Part shown: positions 17,432-25,566 of the stretch, in pieces | Layout: the number at the start of each line of letters is the position of its first letter | How positions within the stretch are numbered: the first letter of the stretch is position 1 | Source of the DNA: Sphingopyxis sp. TUF1 | GTDB taxonomy: Bacteria > Pseudomonadota > Alphaproteobacteria > Sphingomonadales > Sphingomonadaceae | Direction of reading: 5' to 3' | DNA: 64,000 nucleotides | NCBI RefSeq assembly: GCF_036687315.1 | Contig: NZ_CP144683.1 | Coordinates: 1,178,001 to 1,242,000, forward strand | Notes under the pieces: generated by a model | Database searches by the model: none | Told to the model about the DNA's origin: nothing | What the model saw: the letters and a program-made list of their open reading frames with translations, nothing else | Made by a program: the position numbers and the translations under genes

Positions 17432-19612
17432 ATGCCGCGCACCGCGCCCCGCCTTGCCCGCAAGCTGTCGATCATGCTTGCATCCACCGCAATGGTCATG
17501 GGTTATAGCCAGATGAGCACCGCCTTCGCCGCCGAACCCGCCGCCGCCGTCCCCGCGGGCCAGAACCCGATGCTTCAGCCCTGGACCGGGCCCTATGAAG
17601 GGGTGCCGCCGTGGGACAAGCTCGACCCCGAACTCTTCCCCGACGCCTTTCAAAAGGCGATGACCGAAGTGAAGGCCGAGGTTCAGGCGGTGATCGACAA
17701 CCCTGCCGAGCCGACCTTTGAAAATACGCATGTCCCGATGATGCTCGCAGGCGACACGATGGAGCGCCTCTTTGCGATGTGGGGCGTGCAGACGGCGAAC
17801 AAGTCGAACGATCGCGTCGAGGAGATCGACGCCGAATGGAGCCCGAAGCTCACCACTTTCTTCACCGAGCTGTTTCTCGATCCCAAACTCTTCGCGCGTT
17901 ACAAGGCGGTGTATGACAAGCGCCAGTCGAGCGGGCTCGACGCGCAGCAGATCCGCATCGTCGAGCGCAGCTATGACGAAATGGTGCGCGACGGCGCCAA
18001 TCTGTCGGGCCCCGACAAGGAAAAGCTCGTCGCGATGAATGCAAAGCTCGAGGGGTTGTTCTCGGCTTTCTCTTCGAAGCTGCTCGGCGATGAAAAGCTC
18101 TACACCTTTGTCACCGACAAGGCCGAGCTCGACGGGCTCGACCCCGCCTTCGTCGCGTCGCTCGCGGCGGCGGCAGAGGCCAATGGCCATGCCGGTCACT
18201 GGGCGATCAAGAACACGCGCTCGTCGGCGCAGCCGGTGTTGCAGAATGCGACCAACCGCAAATTGCGCGAAAAGGTCTGGCGCGCCTTCGTCGGCCGCGG
18301 CGACAATGGCGACGCCAATGACACCAACGCGACGATCGCCGAAATATTGAAGCTGCGCCAGCAGCGCGCCGAACTGCTCGGTTTCCCGACCCACGCGCAT
18401 TACCGCATGGCCGACACGATGGCCAAGACCCCGGAAAATGCGATGAGCCTGATGATGAAGGTCTGGCCCGCCGCGGTGGCGCGCGTGAAGGAAGAGGTCG
18501 CCGACATGCAGGCGATCGCCGATGCCGAAGCCAAGGCCGGCAAGGGGCCGAAGATCACCATCGAGCCCTGGGATTATCGCTATTATGCGGAAAAGGTCCG
18601 CAAGGCGAAATATGACCTCGATGAAAGCGAGGTGAAACCCTACCTCCAGCTCGACAAGCTGGTCGACGGCATGTTCTGGTCGGCTGGGCAGCTCTACGAC
18701 CTGGGTTTCCGCGAAAATACGGGACAGATCCCCGTTTTCGATCCCAAGGTCCGCACCTTCGAGGTTTATAATCTCAAGACAAACGAGAATGTCGGCGTGC
18801 TCTACCTCGACAATTTCGCGCGCGACGGGAAGCGGTCGGGCGCGTGGATGACCACCTATCGCAGCCAGCAGTCGCTGGGCGGCGAACGCAATGTGCTCGC
18901 CTCGAACAACAATAATTTCACCGAAGCGGCCAAGGGTGAACCGACGCTCGTCAGCCTCGACGATGCGCAGACGCTGTTCCACGAATTCGGCCACGGCATC
19001 CACTACCTGCTCCAGCAGGTCAAATATCCGGCGCTCGCCGGGGTGCCGCGCGACTTCGTCGAATATCCGAGCCAGGTGAACGAAAACTGGCTGATGACCC
19101 CCGAAGTGCTGTCGAAATATGCGACGCACTACCGGACGGGCAAGCCGATGCCGCAGGCGCTGGTCGACAAGATTCTCGCGAGCCAGAAGTTCAACCAGGG
19201 GTTCGAAACGGTCGAATATCTGGCGAGCGCGATCGTCGATATGAAGCTGCACGACCGCAAGGTGCCGCCAACCGACGCCGACAAGTTCGAACGCGAGACA
19301 TTGGCCGAAATCGGGATGCCCAAGGAAATCGTGATGCGGCACCGCCTGCCGCAGTTCAACCATCTGTTCAGCTCGGACGCCTATTCGGCGGGCTATTATT
19401 CCTACCTCTGGTCCGAAACGATGGATGCCGACACCTGGGCGGCCTTCACCGAGGCCGGTGGCCCGTGGGACCGCAGCGTCGCCGACAAGTTCCGCACGAT
19501 CCTTTTGATGACCGGCAACGAAACCGACCGCGCCGAAGCGTATCGCGCCTTCCGCGGCCGCGACCCCGACGTCAGGGCGCTGCTCGAAAAGCGCGGTTTC
19601 CCGACCGAATAG
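17432..19612 (+). CDS. Exported M3 family metallopeptidase (peptidyl-dipeptidase Dcp-like)
   Basis: A 726-residue zinc peptidase with a signal peptide in the first 34 residues (basic n-region, hydrophobic LSIMLASTAMVMG, cleavage near AFA-AEP). The thermolysin-like zinc site HEFGHGIH starts at residue 517 and is followed by the M3 helix with FVEYPSQVNENW, which supplies the third ligand Glu. HRLPQFNHLFSSDAYSAGYYSYLWSE near the end is the typical substrate-binding tail of Dcp/oligopeptidase A. Expected role: trimming dipeptides from periplasmic peptides. A perfect hairpin terminator follows. Confidence 0.92.
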   Translation: MPRTAPRLARKLSIMLASTAMVMGYSQMSTAFAAEPAAAVPAGQNPMLQPWTGPYEGVPPWDKLDPELFPDAFQKAMTEVKAEVQAVIDNPAEPTFENTHVPMMLAGDTMERLFAMWGVQTANKSNDRVEEIDAEWSPKLTTFFTELFLDPKLFARYKAVYDKRQSSGLDAQQIRIVERSYDEMVRDGANLSGPDKEKLVAMNAKLEGLFSAFSSKLLGDEKLYTFVTDKAELDGLDPAFVASLAAAAEANGHAGHWAIKNTRSSAQPVLQNATNRKLREKVWRAFVGRGDNGDANDTNATIAEILKLRQQRAELLGFPTHAHYRMADTMAKTPENAMSLMMKVWPAAVARVKEEVADMQAIADAEAKAGKGPKITIEPWDYRYYAEKVRKAKYDLDESEVKPYLQLDKLVDGMFWSAGQLYDLGFRENTGQIPVFDPKVRTFEVYNLKTNENVGVLYLDNFARDGKRSGAWMTTYRSQQSLGGERNVLASNNNNFTEAAKGEPTLVSLDDAQTLFHEFGHGIHYLLQQVKYPALAGVPRDFVEYPSQVNENWLMTPEVLSKYATHYRTGKPMPQALVDKILASQKFNQGFETVEYLASAIVDMKLHDRKVPPTDADKFERETLAEIGMPKEIVMRHRLPQFNHLFSSDAYSAGYYSYLWSETMDADTWAAFTEAGGPWDRSVADKFRTILLMTGNETDRAEAYRAFRGRDPDVRALLEKRGFPTE

Positions 19613-19622
19613 GCGGCAAGGC

Positions 19623-19647
19623 AAAGGGGGTCTTCATGACCCCCTTT
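19623..19647. terminator. Bidirectional hairpin terminator between dcp-like gene and tetR
   Basis: AAAGGGGGTC and GACCCCCTTT form a perfect ten-base stem with a five-base loop. It starts ten bases after the peptidase stop and ends one base before the stop of the convergent TetR gene. The A/T bases at the stem foot give a short U run in both directions. Confidence 0.75.
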
Positions 19648-19648
19648 G

Positions 19649-20260
19649 TCAGTGCGGGTTTGACCCTGGCGGCAGCAGCGCCGTCAATGCCTGCTCGATC
19701 ATCGCGGCCGCGGCGTCGGCGCCGAAACTTGCCGGGTCGAGCGACAGTTCGAGCCACAGCCCGTCGACCATCGCGGTGAGCAGAATCGCCAGCCGTTCGG
19801 CGTCGTCGGCGCCGCACGCGGCGAGCAGCTCGGCGAGGCGCGCGCGATAACCGGCATAGCTTTCCGCGTGGATCGCCGCCATGCGCGCATCGCTTCGCGC
19901 CAGTGCCCAGAAGGCAGTCCATGCGCCGAGCAGCTCGGGATCGGTCACCGGCGCGCGAAAGCTGGCCGTCAGATAGGCCGACAGCCGCGCGCGCGGATCG
20001 GCGGCGGCTGCCCCGGCCGCTGCGGCAAAAACCGCGTCCATCCGGTCGCTCGTCGCCTGATAGGTTGCCGCGACCAGATCGTCGATGCCGCCGAAATAAT
20101 GGCGCAGCAGGCCCGGCGACACCTCCGCCTTTTTGCAGATCGCGCGAACATTGGTTCCCGCCAGCCCATGTTCGGCCAGGCACGCCGCGGTCGCGTCGAT
20201 CAGGTCGGCGCGGCGGGTGTCGGCGCTTTCGCGCGTAAAGGCTTGGCGAACGGGCTGCAT
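19649..20260 (-). CDS. TetR family regulator with BetI-like C-terminal domain
   Basis: A 203-residue repressor with an N-terminal three-helix DNA-binding domain (about residues 15-62: RRADLIDATAACLAEHGLAGTNVRAICKKAEVSPGLLRHYFGG). The phrase SPGLLRHYF and the GLWLELSLDP end resemble the BetI subgroup. ATG at 20260 is 33 bases from the ATG of the divergent Rieske gene, and an imperfect inverted repeat fills that gap. I infer local control of the redox genes 20294-24278. Confidence 0.88.
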   Translation of the reverse strand: MQPVRQAFTRESADTRRADLIDATAACLAEHGLAGTNVRAICKKAEVSPGLLRHYFGGIDDLVAATYQATSDRMDAVFAAAAGAAAADPRARLSAYLTASFRAPVTDPELLGAWTAFWALARSDARMAAIHAESYAGYRARLAELLAACGADDAERLAILLTAMVDGLWLELSLDPASFGADAAAAMIEQALTALLPPGSNPH

Positions 20261-20284
20261 GTTGTTATACGATTGTACAACAAG
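20261..20284. promoter_or_regulatory. Probable TetR operator
   Basis: GTTGTTATAC and GTACAACAAG are imperfect inverted ten-base arms (eight of ten positions match) around a four-base centre. The element takes up most of the 33-base gap between the divergent TetR and Rieske start codons. It is A/T-rich compared with the surrounding DNA. Site and regulator are matched by position only. Confidence 0.55.
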
Positions 20285-20293
20285 GACGGACTC

Positions 20294-21460
20294 ATGGCAA
20301 CGCTGCGCGACACCTTCGACAACATCGACCCGCTCGACGGCTGGTCGCTCCCCGCGTGGACATACAGCGACCCCGATTTCTACGCCGCCGAAATGGCGCG
20401 CATCTTCCGCCCCAGCTGGCAGGTCGTATGTCACGACAGCGACATCCCGAACGCGGGCGACTGGCACAGCATCGATTATTGCGGCGAAAGCGTCATCGTC
20501 GTGCGCGGCACCGACCGCGTCGTGCGCGCCTTCACCAACGTCTGCCGCCACCGTGGATCGCGCCTTGTCGATGGCGCCGCTGGCTGCGCCAAAAAGCTCG
20601 TCTGCCCCTATCACGCCTGGACCTACGAACTCGACGGCCGGCTGACCGGGGTGCCCGATTCGGCGAGCTATCCGACGCTCGACAAGGGCAAGGCGGGGCT
20701 GGTGGGGGTTGCAGCCGAGCAATGGCGCGGCTTCTGGTTCGTCCGGCTGGAGGATGACGGCGGCCCATCGGTTGCGAAGATGATGGCGCCCTATGAGGCG
20801 ATGATCGAACCCTATCGTTTCGAGGAGCTTGGCGCATTGGGCCGCGTCACGCTCCGCCCGCGCGAGGTCAACTGGAAGAATGTCGGCGACAATTATTCGG
20901 ACGGCCTTCACATCCCCGTCGCGCACCCCGGTCTCACCCGCCTGTTCGGCAAAAGCTATGGCGTCGAGACCAAGGACAATGTCGATCGCATGTGGGGCGA
21001 CCTGATCGACCGGCCGTCGGCGAACTGGTCCGAACGCCTGTACCAGCGCTTGCTGCCGCCGGTGCCGCATCTGCCTGCGGACAAGCAGCGCCACTGGCTC
21101 TATTTCAAGCTGTGGCCCAATGTCGCGTTCGACATCTATCCCGATCAGGTCGATTTCATGCAGTGGTTGCCGACCGGTCCGACCAGCTGCCTGATCCGCG
21201 AGATTTCTTATGTCCTGCCCGATGAGCGGCGCGAGATGAAGGCCGCGCGCTATCTCAACTGGCGCATCAACCGGCAGGTCAATGCCGAGGACACCGCGCT
21301 CATCACCCGCGTCCAGCAAGGGATGCAGTCGAAAAGCTTTTCGATGGGGCCGCTCAGCGACAAGGAGGTCTGCCTCAAGCATTTCTGCGCGCGGATGCGC
21401 GACATCATCCCCGAGGCGCGGCTGGAACAAGCGCCGCCGGCGGGTTGGAGCGGCCGGTGA
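20294..21460 (+). CDS. Rieske non-heme iron oxygenase, alpha subunit
   Basis: A 388-residue ring-hydroxylating-type oxygenase. The [2Fe-2S] ligands are Cys84-x-His86 (CRHRG) and Cys104-x2-His107 (CPYHAW). The mononuclear iron ligands are His206 and His211 (DGLHIPVAH) with Asp333 (AEDTAL); Asp203 is the inter-subunit electron bridge. In length and N-terminus it is like the single-component-type alpha subunits such as GbcA, CntA and stachydrine demethylase. No ferredoxin, reductase or beta subunit is adjacent. The stop overlaps the next gene's GTG by four bases. Substrate unknown. Confidence 0.9.
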   Translation: MATLRDTFDNIDPLDGWSLPAWTYSDPDFYAAEMARIFRPSWQVVCHDSDIPNAGDWHSIDYCGESVIVVRGTDRVVRAFTNVCRHRGSRLVDGAAGCAKKLVCPYHAWTYELDGRLTGVPDSASYPTLDKGKAGLVGVAAEQWRGFWFVRLEDDGGPSVAKMMAPYEAMIEPYRFEELGALGRVTLRPREVNWKNVGDNYSDGLHIPVAHPGLTRLFGKSYGVETKDNVDRMWGDLIDRPSANWSERLYQRLLPPVPHLPADKQRHWLYFKLWPNVAFDIYPDQVDFMQWLPTGPTSCLIREISYVLPDERREMKAARYLNWRINRQVNAEDTALITRVQQGMQSKSFSMGPLSDKEVCLKHFCARMRDIIPEARLEQAPPAGWSGR

Positions 21461-22677
21461 GCAAGGATGCGCCCGTGGTGATCGTCGGCGGCGGGCCCGC
21501 CGGCATGGTCGCGGGGCTGCTCTTCGCGCGCGCGTGGGTTCAGGTCACCATCCTCGAAAAACACGCCGACTTCCTGCGCGATTTCCGCGGCGACACGGTG
21601 CATCCCTCGACGCTCGAACTGTTCAACGAGATCGGGCTGCTGGACGAACTGCTCAAGGAACCGCACGCCGCGATCGACACGATGACGCTCAACCTGCTCG
21701 GCAGACGTTACACGATCGCGACGATGAAGCATCTGCCCGTCGCGGCGCGCTTCGTCGCGATGATGCCGCAATGGGACCTGCTCGATTTCATTGCCGGGCA
21801 GGGCCGGAAATACCCGACCTTCGACCTTCGCATGTCGACCGAGGCGACCGGGCTGACCTATGACGCGACCGGCCGCGCCAATGGCGTGACACTGGCAAGC
21901 GGCGAGACATTGCCCGCGCGGCTTGTCATTGCGGCCGACGGGCGCCGCTCGGTGCTGCGCGACGCCGCCGAACTGCCGCTCGAAGATCTGGGCGCGCCGA
22001 TGGACGTGCTGTGGTTCCGCGTTCCGATGCCCGCGGGCATGGACATGGCCGAGGTCGCACTGGGTACGATCGATCGGGGCGGGATGGTCGTCGCGATCCC
22101 GCGCGGCGATTATTGGCAATGCGCGCGGATCATTCAAAAGGGCGGTTTTCCGTCGATCGAGGCGCGCGGAATCGCCGCCTTCCGGCACGATATCGTCGCG
22201 ATTGCGCCCGGCCTTGCCGCTGGAATTAATGCGATCGCGAGCTTCGACGACGTCAAACTTCTCTCGGTCGCGCTCGATCGGCTGACGCGCTGGTCACGGC
22301 CGGGCCTGCTCGCGATCGGCGATGCCGCGCACGCGATGTCGCCGGTCGGCGGCGTCGGGATCAACCTTGCGGTGCAGGATGCCGTGGCGGCCGCGAACAT
22401 CCTTGCCGCCCCGCTCGCGGCGGGCGCGGACCCCGATCCGCTCCTCGCTAAAGTGCAGGATCGGCGTTGGGATCCGACGGTGCGGATGCAGGCGCTTCAG
22501 CGCCTCGCGCATCGGCGCGTGATCGAACCGATGCTGCGCGGCGAAATCAGACGCGTGCCGCTCGCCATCCGCCTTCTCGACCGCATCCCCCTGCTCCGCC
22601 GCATCCCGGGCCGTATTCTCGGGCTCGGCTTCGGGCGCCAGCATGTCCAATCCCCGCTTGCGAAAGAATTTTCATGA
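21457..22677 (+). CDS. FAD-dependent monooxygenase, PHBH/UbiH fold
   Basis: A 406-residue flavoprotein with the FAD dinucleotide motif VIVGGGPAGMVAG (residues 8-20), the second signature ADGRRS (160-165) and GDAAHAMSPVGGVGIN (288-303), the standard class A hydroxylase set. FRGDTVHPSTLELF at 43-56 is a conserved FAD-contact region of this subgroup. The start is GTG at 21457 overlapping the Rieske stop (GTGA), with GGAG eight bases upstream. The stop overlaps the next ATG as ATGA. Probable NAD(P)H-dependent hydroxylation of an aromatic or cyclic substrate. Confidence 0.85.
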   Translation: MSKDAPVVIVGGGPAGMVAGLLFARAWVQVTILEKHADFLRDFRGDTVHPSTLELFNEIGLLDELLKEPHAAIDTMTLNLLGRRYTIATMKHLPVAARFVAMMPQWDLLDFIAGQGRKYPTFDLRMSTEATGLTYDATGRANGVTLASGETLPARLVIAADGRRSVLRDAAELPLEDLGAPMDVLWFRVPMPAGMDMAEVALGTIDRGGMVVAIPRGDYWQCARIIQKGGFPSIEARGIAAFRHDIVAIAPGLAAGINAIASFDDVKLLSVALDRLTRWSRPGLLAIGDAAHAMSPVGGVGINLAVQDAVAAANILAAPLAAGADPDPLLAKVQDRRWDPTVRMQALQRLAHRRVIEPMLRGEIRRVPLAIRLLDRIPLLRRIPGRILGLGFGRQHVQSPLAKEFS

Positions 22678-24278
22678 CCAAAGCCTATGACGCGCTGATT
22701 ATCGGTGCCGGCCACAACGGCCTTGTCTGCGCCTTTTATCTTGCGAAAGCAGGACTGAAAGTGCGGATCGTCGAGGCGCGTGACGTCGTCGGCGGCGCCG
22801 CGGTGACCGAGGAGTTTGTGCCGGGGTTCAGGAATTCGGTCGCGAGCTACACGGTCAGCTTGCTCCAGCCGAAGATCATCGCCGACATGCGGCTCGCCGA
22901 TCATGGCTACCGCGTGATCGAACGGCCGATCAGCAATTTCCTGCCGCAAGAGGACGGCGGCTATCTCAAGCTCGGCGGCGGGCTCGAACGCACCCAGGCC
23001 GAGTTTCGCAAGTTCAGCGCGCGCGATGCCGAGGTGCTGCCTGCCTATTACGACGCGCTTGAAAATGTCGCCGAACTGCTCCGCGACCTGGCGCTCAAGG
23101 TGCCGCCCAACGTCGGCGAAGGGCTGCGCACCTTGCTCGACGGCGCGCGGCAGGGGCGCCGCTTCGCCACGCTCAGCTTGGAACAGCAGCGCGACGTGCT
23201 CGACCTGTTCACTAAGTCGGCGCGCACGATGCTCGACAGCTGGTTTGAAAGCGAGGCGGTCAAGGCGGCCTTCGGCTTCGACGCGGTCGTCGGCAATTAC
23301 GCCAGCCCCGACACGCCCGGCAGCGCTTATGTCCTCCTCCACCATGTCTTCGGCGAGGTGAACGGCAAGAAGGGCGCGTGGGGGCACAGCGTCGGCGGCA
23401 TGGGCAAGATCACCGAGATCATGGCCAACGTCTGCCGCGACCATGGCGTCGAGATCAGCCTTGAAAGCCCGGTCGCCAGGGTGCTCGTCGATGGCGGCAA
23501 GGCGGTTGGCGTGAAGCTTGTCGGCGGCGAGGAAATCGCCGCGGCGCGCGTGATCGCCAATGTCGGTCCGAAGCTGCTCTACGAACGGATGATGGATGCC
23601 GCCGACCTGCCCTCCGACTTCCAGCGCCGGGTCAAGGGGTTCAAGGCGGGCAGCGGGACGTTCCGCATGAATGTCGCGCTCAGCGAACTGCCGCGCTTTA
23701 CCTGCCTCCCCGAACCGGGCGAGCATCATCAGTCGGGAATCATCCTCGCCCCGACGCTCGATTACATGGACCGCGCCTTCCTCGACGCGAAACAACATGG
23801 CTGGTCGAAGGAACCGATCGTCGAAATGCTGATCCCCTCGACGGTCGACGACAGCCTCGCGCCCGAGGGATGCCATGTCGCAAGCCTGTTCTGCCAGCAG
23901 TTCGCACCCGAATTGCCCGACGGCCGCGATTGGGACGATGAAGAGGAAGCGGCGGCCGATTGCATCATCGACACCGTCGAAAAACACGCCCCGGGCTTTC
24001 GCGCGAGCATCGTCGCGCAGACGCGCCTGTCGCCCAAGGGGCTCGAACGCAAATTGGGCCTCGTCGGCGGCGACATCATGCACGGTAATATGAGCCTCGA
24101 CCAGCTGTGGGCCGCACGTCCGGTGCTGGGCAATGGCGGTTATCGGGGACCGGTGAAGGGGCTGTATATGTGCGGCGCGGGCACGCATCCGGGTGGCGGG
24201 GTCACCGGCGCACCGGGACATAATGCGGCGGCCGTGATCCTACGCGACCGGAGGCTCTTCGCGCCCAGATGGCGTTAG
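22674..24278 (+). CDS. PYROXD2/CrtI-like NAD(P)/FAD-dependent oxidoreductase
   Basis: A 534-residue flavoprotein of the amine oxidase/phytoene desaturase superfamily. The N-terminal FAD motif is IIGAGHNGLVCAFYLAKAGLKVRIVEARDVVGG (residues 9-41). The C-terminus CGAGTHPGGGVTGAPGHNAA is diagnostic for the PYROXD2 and CrtI group. The middle (about 100-400) matches the PYROXD2 type better than true carotenoid desaturases, and no crt genes are nearby. Third gene of a translationally coupled trio; reaction unknown, probably an FAD-linked dehydrogenation. Its end overlaps the convergent permease gene by 39 bases. Confidence 0.8.
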   Translation: MTKAYDALIIGAGHNGLVCAFYLAKAGLKVRIVEARDVVGGAAVTEEFVPGFRNSVASYTVSLLQPKIIADMRLADHGYRVIERPISNFLPQEDGGYLKLGGGLERTQAEFRKFSARDAEVLPAYYDALENVAELLRDLALKVPPNVGEGLRTLLDGARQGRRFATLSLEQQRDVLDLFTKSARTMLDSWFESEAVKAAFGFDAVVGNYASPDTPGSAYVLLHHVFGEVNGKKGAWGHSVGGMGKITEIMANVCRDHGVEISLESPVARVLVDGGKAVGVKLVGGEEIAAARVIANVGPKLLYERMMDAADLPSDFQRRVKGFKAGSGTFRMNVALSELPRFTCLPEPGEHHQSGIILAPTLDYMDRAFLDAKQHGWSKEPIVEMLIPSTVDDSLAPEGCHVASLFCQQFAPELPDGRDWDDEEEAAADCIIDTVEKHAPGFRASIVAQTRLSPKGLERKLGLVGGDIMHGNMSLDQLWAARPVLGNGGYRGPVKGLYMCGAGTHPGGGVTGAPGHNAAAVILRDRRLFAPRWR

Positions 24279-25562
24279 GGCTGGCGTTGACACCAGGGTC
24301 CACGCGTAGAGCGGCAGTCCAGCTGCCATCAGGATGAGGCTCATCGCGCTCACGCCGATGCCGGCGCCCCACAGCGTCCAGACCGCATAGGCGAGCCCGA
24401 TCAGCGCGACCGGGATCGCGACGCGCAGCCGCAGCGCGGCCGCTGCGCAGGCAAGGTAGAGCCACAAGGTGACCGAGGTCGAAAGCACCGCCATGAAGGT
24501 GAACATCTCGCTCGTCGACTTGCTGCTGTTGAGGATCACGCAGGCGGTGGCGATCGCGCTCGACAAAAGCAGCGCAGCGGCGGGCGTGCCATGGCGGTTC
24601 TCGCGGCCGAACCAGGCGGGAAGCAGCCCCTGCCGCGCAAGCGTGGCGGGCAGTTCGGCTTGAATCAGCGTCCACCCATTGAGGGTGCCGAGCGCGCTGA
24701 CTGCGGCAAAGGCGCCGATGAACAGCGCGGGTTCGCGGCCCCACCAGGTTTCGACAAACAGCGAAAAGGGCGCTTCGGACTTCGCGACTTCGGCGGCGGG
24801 CAGCATCAGCGCGATCGCTGAACAGACGATCAGATAGAGGATGCCCGTCGCGAGCGTGCCGACAATCGTCGCGCGCGGAATGGTGACCGCCGGATTGGCG
24901 ACCTTGTCGGCGGCGACGCTCGCCGATTCAAAACCCAGCAGCGCCCATAAGGTCAGGATCGCCGATCCGCTGACCGCCGCAAGCGACAGACCCTCGGCGG
25001 GGAAGGGGGTGAGCGCGACCGTCTCGCTCCCACCGAAGGCGATGGGGATCAGCACGATCACGGTGACGAGCGGGATCAGCTTGATGAGCAAGGTCACGAG
25101 CTGAAACCGCCCGGCCGCGCGCGCGCCGCGCCAGTTGATCGCGGTGACGATCCAGATCAGCGCGATCGTCGACAGCGCCATATGCTGACCCAGCGCGGGC
25201 ACGAACAGGCTGAGGAAACTCACCGCCGCCACCGCCAGCGTCACGTTCGCGGTCCACACCGACACCCAATAGGCCCAGCCGATCATGAAGCTTGGGATGC
25301 GGCCGAAGGCGCGTTCGACGAAGCCCGTTGGCCCGCCCGCGTCGGGGTGAGCGACGGTCAACCGCGCGAGCACGAAAGCGAGCGCGAGCGCACCGCCGAT
25401 CGTGATCGCCCAGCCCGCGACGCCATTCCAGCCAAAGGGGGCGAGGCTCGCGGGGAGCAGGAACACCCCCGAGCCGATCATATTGCCCATGACCAGCGCG
25501 ATCGCCATCGAAAGGCCGAGCTTGCGACGCGGCCCTTCGTGTTGGCTTGCGGGCGCGGTCAC
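24240..25562 (-). CDS. APC family amino acid/polyamine permease
   Basis: A 440-residue inner-membrane transporter with about 12 hydrophobic helices. Helix 1 carries the unwound substrate site GNMIGSGVFLLPASLAP (residues 25-41) and helix 6 the matching ILTLWALLGFESASV, both typical of AdiC/PotE-like antiporters and permeases. Start: GTG at 25562, four bases after the stop of the TonB receptor gene, so the two are an operon. An in-frame ATG at codon 19 is a possible alternative. With the receptor it would carry a nitrogen-containing substrate across both membranes (inference). Confidence 0.85.
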   Translation of the reverse strand: MTAPASQHEGPRRKLGLSMAIALVMGNMIGSGVFLLPASLAPFGWNGVAGWAITIGGALALAFVLARLTVAHPDAGGPTGFVERAFGRIPSFMIGWAYWVSVWTANVTLAVAAVSFLSLFVPALGQHMALSTIALIWIVTAINWRGARAAGRFQLVTLLIKLIPLVTVIVLIPIAFGGSETVALTPFPAEGLSLAAVSGSAILTLWALLGFESASVAADKVANPAVTIPRATIVGTLATGILYLIVCSAIALMLPAAEVAKSEAPFSLFVETWWGREPALFIGAFAAVSALGTLNGWTLIQAELPATLARQGLLPAWFGRENRHGTPAAALLLSSAIATACVILNSSKSTSEMFTFMAVLSTSVTLWLYLACAAAALRLRVAIPVALIGLAYAVWTLWGAGIGVSAMSLILMAAGLPLYAWTLVSTPALTPSGREEPPVA

Positions 25563-25566
25563 CCGA

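Noticed and set aside
17276..19624. 782-residue minus-strand open frame opposite the M3 peptidase
   Set aside because: It runs through a palindromic repeat and past the whole peptidase gene; the HEFGH motif and signal peptide on the plus strand settle the coding strand.
22674..24278. Carotenoid desaturase CrtI
   Set aside because: Although CrtI-like at both termini, the middle matches the PYROXD2 type and there are no other carotenoid genes nearby.
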